This document shows positions 14,442 through 14,727 of a DNA stretch of 14,727 bases, piece by piece (the first letter of the stretch is position 1; every line of letters begins with the position of its first letter). Where the stretch lies: the NCBI GenBank assembly GCA_051275515.1, contig JBNMOT010000086.1, positions 1-14,727 of the forward strand. The letters run 5' to 3'. A program made the position numbers and the translations under genes. The notes under the pieces were generated by a model. That model worked only from the letters and a program-made list of their open reading frames with translations. It was not told where the DNA came from and did not search any database. This DNA is from Oleispira sp051275515 (GTDB lineage: Bacteria; Pseudomonadota; Gammaproteobacteria; Pseudomonadales; Oceanobacteraceae).

Positions 14442-14458
14442 TAGCCTTTCAAAGGCTA
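14442..14458. repeat. 17-bp palindrome TAGCCTTTCAAAGGCTA
   Basis: This is an 8-bp perfect inverted repeat around a single central base. It is followed on the plus strand by TAAAAAAG. T-runs lie on the wrong side for termination in either direction. It is a candidate protein-binding site or hairpin, with its role unknown. Confidence 0.4.
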
Positions 14459-14538
14459 TAAAAAAGACTATTCTTCTCTGTGCAATGACGACATCCTCTT
14501 GACTTTCTAAGGCCTTTCGCGGATTGTGTTCGACAAGA

Positions 14539-14556
14539 TTCAAACGGTCGTATGAA
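14539..14556. promoter_or_regulatory. Palindromic operator-like site 1 upstream of fadB (PsrA-like)
   Basis: TTCAAACGGTCGTATGAA matches its own reverse complement at 7 of 9 pairs. The half-site TTCAAACG resembles the CAAAC...GTTTG pattern described for the fatty-acid-responsive TetR-family regulator PsrA, which controls beta-oxidation genes in pseudomonads and relatives. It ends 101 bases before the fadB start codon. TATGAA inside it could serve as a -10 with TTCGAC 16 bases upstream, so a bound protein would block that promoter. Confidence 0.55.
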
Positions 14557-14572
14557 TTGCCTGTTTTTTAAG

Positions 14573-14586
14573 CAAACGATCGTTAT
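14573..14586. promoter_or_regulatory. Palindromic operator-like site 2 upstream of fadB
   Basis: The core AACGATCGTT (14575-14584) is a perfect 10-bp palindrome inside CAAACGATCGTTAT. It shares CAAACG-NN-CGT with site 1. The two centres are 32 bp apart, about three helical turns, which would place bound proteins on the same face of the DNA. Confidence 0.5.
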
Positions 14587-14657
14587 CTCAGCGCAAGAGA
14601 CTGCTTTTGTATTTCGCTTCTGCAGTTATTTAGCTAACCCTACGTGGAGATCATTTG

Positions 14658-14727
14658 ATGATTTACGACGGTACAGCCATCACGGTGAAAATGATTGAAG
14701 ACGGCATCGCCGAACTTAACTTCAATC
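14658..14727 (+). CDS. fadB: Fatty acid oxidation complex subunit alpha, first 23 codons (runs off the right edge)
   Basis: The ATG at 14658 is preceded by GTGGAG, with about 9 bases between GGAG and the start. The visible residues, MIYDGTAITVKMIEDGIAEL followed by NFN, match the characteristic start of the pseudomonad/oceanospirillad FadB family, where a short beta-hairpin opens the enoyl-CoA hydratase (crotonase) domain. The full protein would be about 715 residues, with hydratase/isomerase and 3-hydroxyacyl-CoA dehydrogenase domains, and works with FadA in beta-oxidation. Only the N-terminus is visible, so integrity and the presence of fadA cannot be judged. The upstream operator-like palindromes fit a fatty-acid-regulated gene. 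Confidence 0.85.
   Translation, partial: MIYDGTAITVKMIEDGIAELNFN

Larger units (their letters stand above)
14199..14657. other. Long divergent intergenic region between the secreted protein gene and fadB
   Basis: No convincing gene was found. It contains two hairpins without T-runs (14271-14287 and 14442-14458), a TTGACT at 14499-14504 that could be a -35 with only a weak -10 (GATTGT) 17 bases on, and two palindromic operator-like sites near fadB. A possible 18-codon ORF from an ATG near 14356 has no support beyond a GAG upstream. Confidence 0.55.

Overview
The window looks like chromosomal DNA of a marine-type gammaproteobacterium from the Pseudomonadales/Oceanospirillales group. This rests on family recognition and gene order, not on a database search. 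The last gene starts like FadB of pseudomonads. As I recall Pseudomonas genomes, wbpM / tRNA-Asn / aminotransferase / uvrB and uup / small membrane protein / fadB are neighbouring sets there too. I see no phage, transposase, CRISPR array, integron or toxin-antitoxin pair, and no obvious new multi-gene system. The interest lies in small and regulatory features.

Left part (1-4161). A truncated minus-strand gene at the edge encodes the start of a WbpM/CapD-type membrane nucleotide-sugar epimerase/dehydratase, probably the edge of an O-antigen or exopolysaccharide locus. A tRNA-Asn gene with its own strong promoter follows. Then come an aspartate aminotransferase gene (minus strand) with a strong terminator, and uvrB (plus strand). 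These two genes diverge from a short intergenic region that holds a 9-bp inverted repeat.

Middle part (4162-6430). An AraC-family regulator is followed by a convergent 26-codon acidic small ORF. Next is a minus-strand tRNA operon of three perfect tRNA-Val(TAC)/tRNA-Asp(GTC) pairs, driven by one near-consensus promoter.

Right-middle (6431-10692). A two-gene minus-strand operon encodes a periplasmic adaptor and an RND permease, with a 4-base stop/start overlap and no outer-membrane channel gene. Two positions of the usual AcrB proton relay are replaced. The operon promoter lies so close to the adaptor start codon that the mRNA may be leaderless.

Right part (10693-14727). Uup (ABC-F ATPase) is translationally coupled to a small inner-membrane protein of unknown function. 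A convergent secreted helical protein of unknown function follows. The window ends at the first 23 codons of fadB. Its upstream region carries two related palindromes about 32 bp apart that resemble fatty-acid regulator (PsrA-type) operators.
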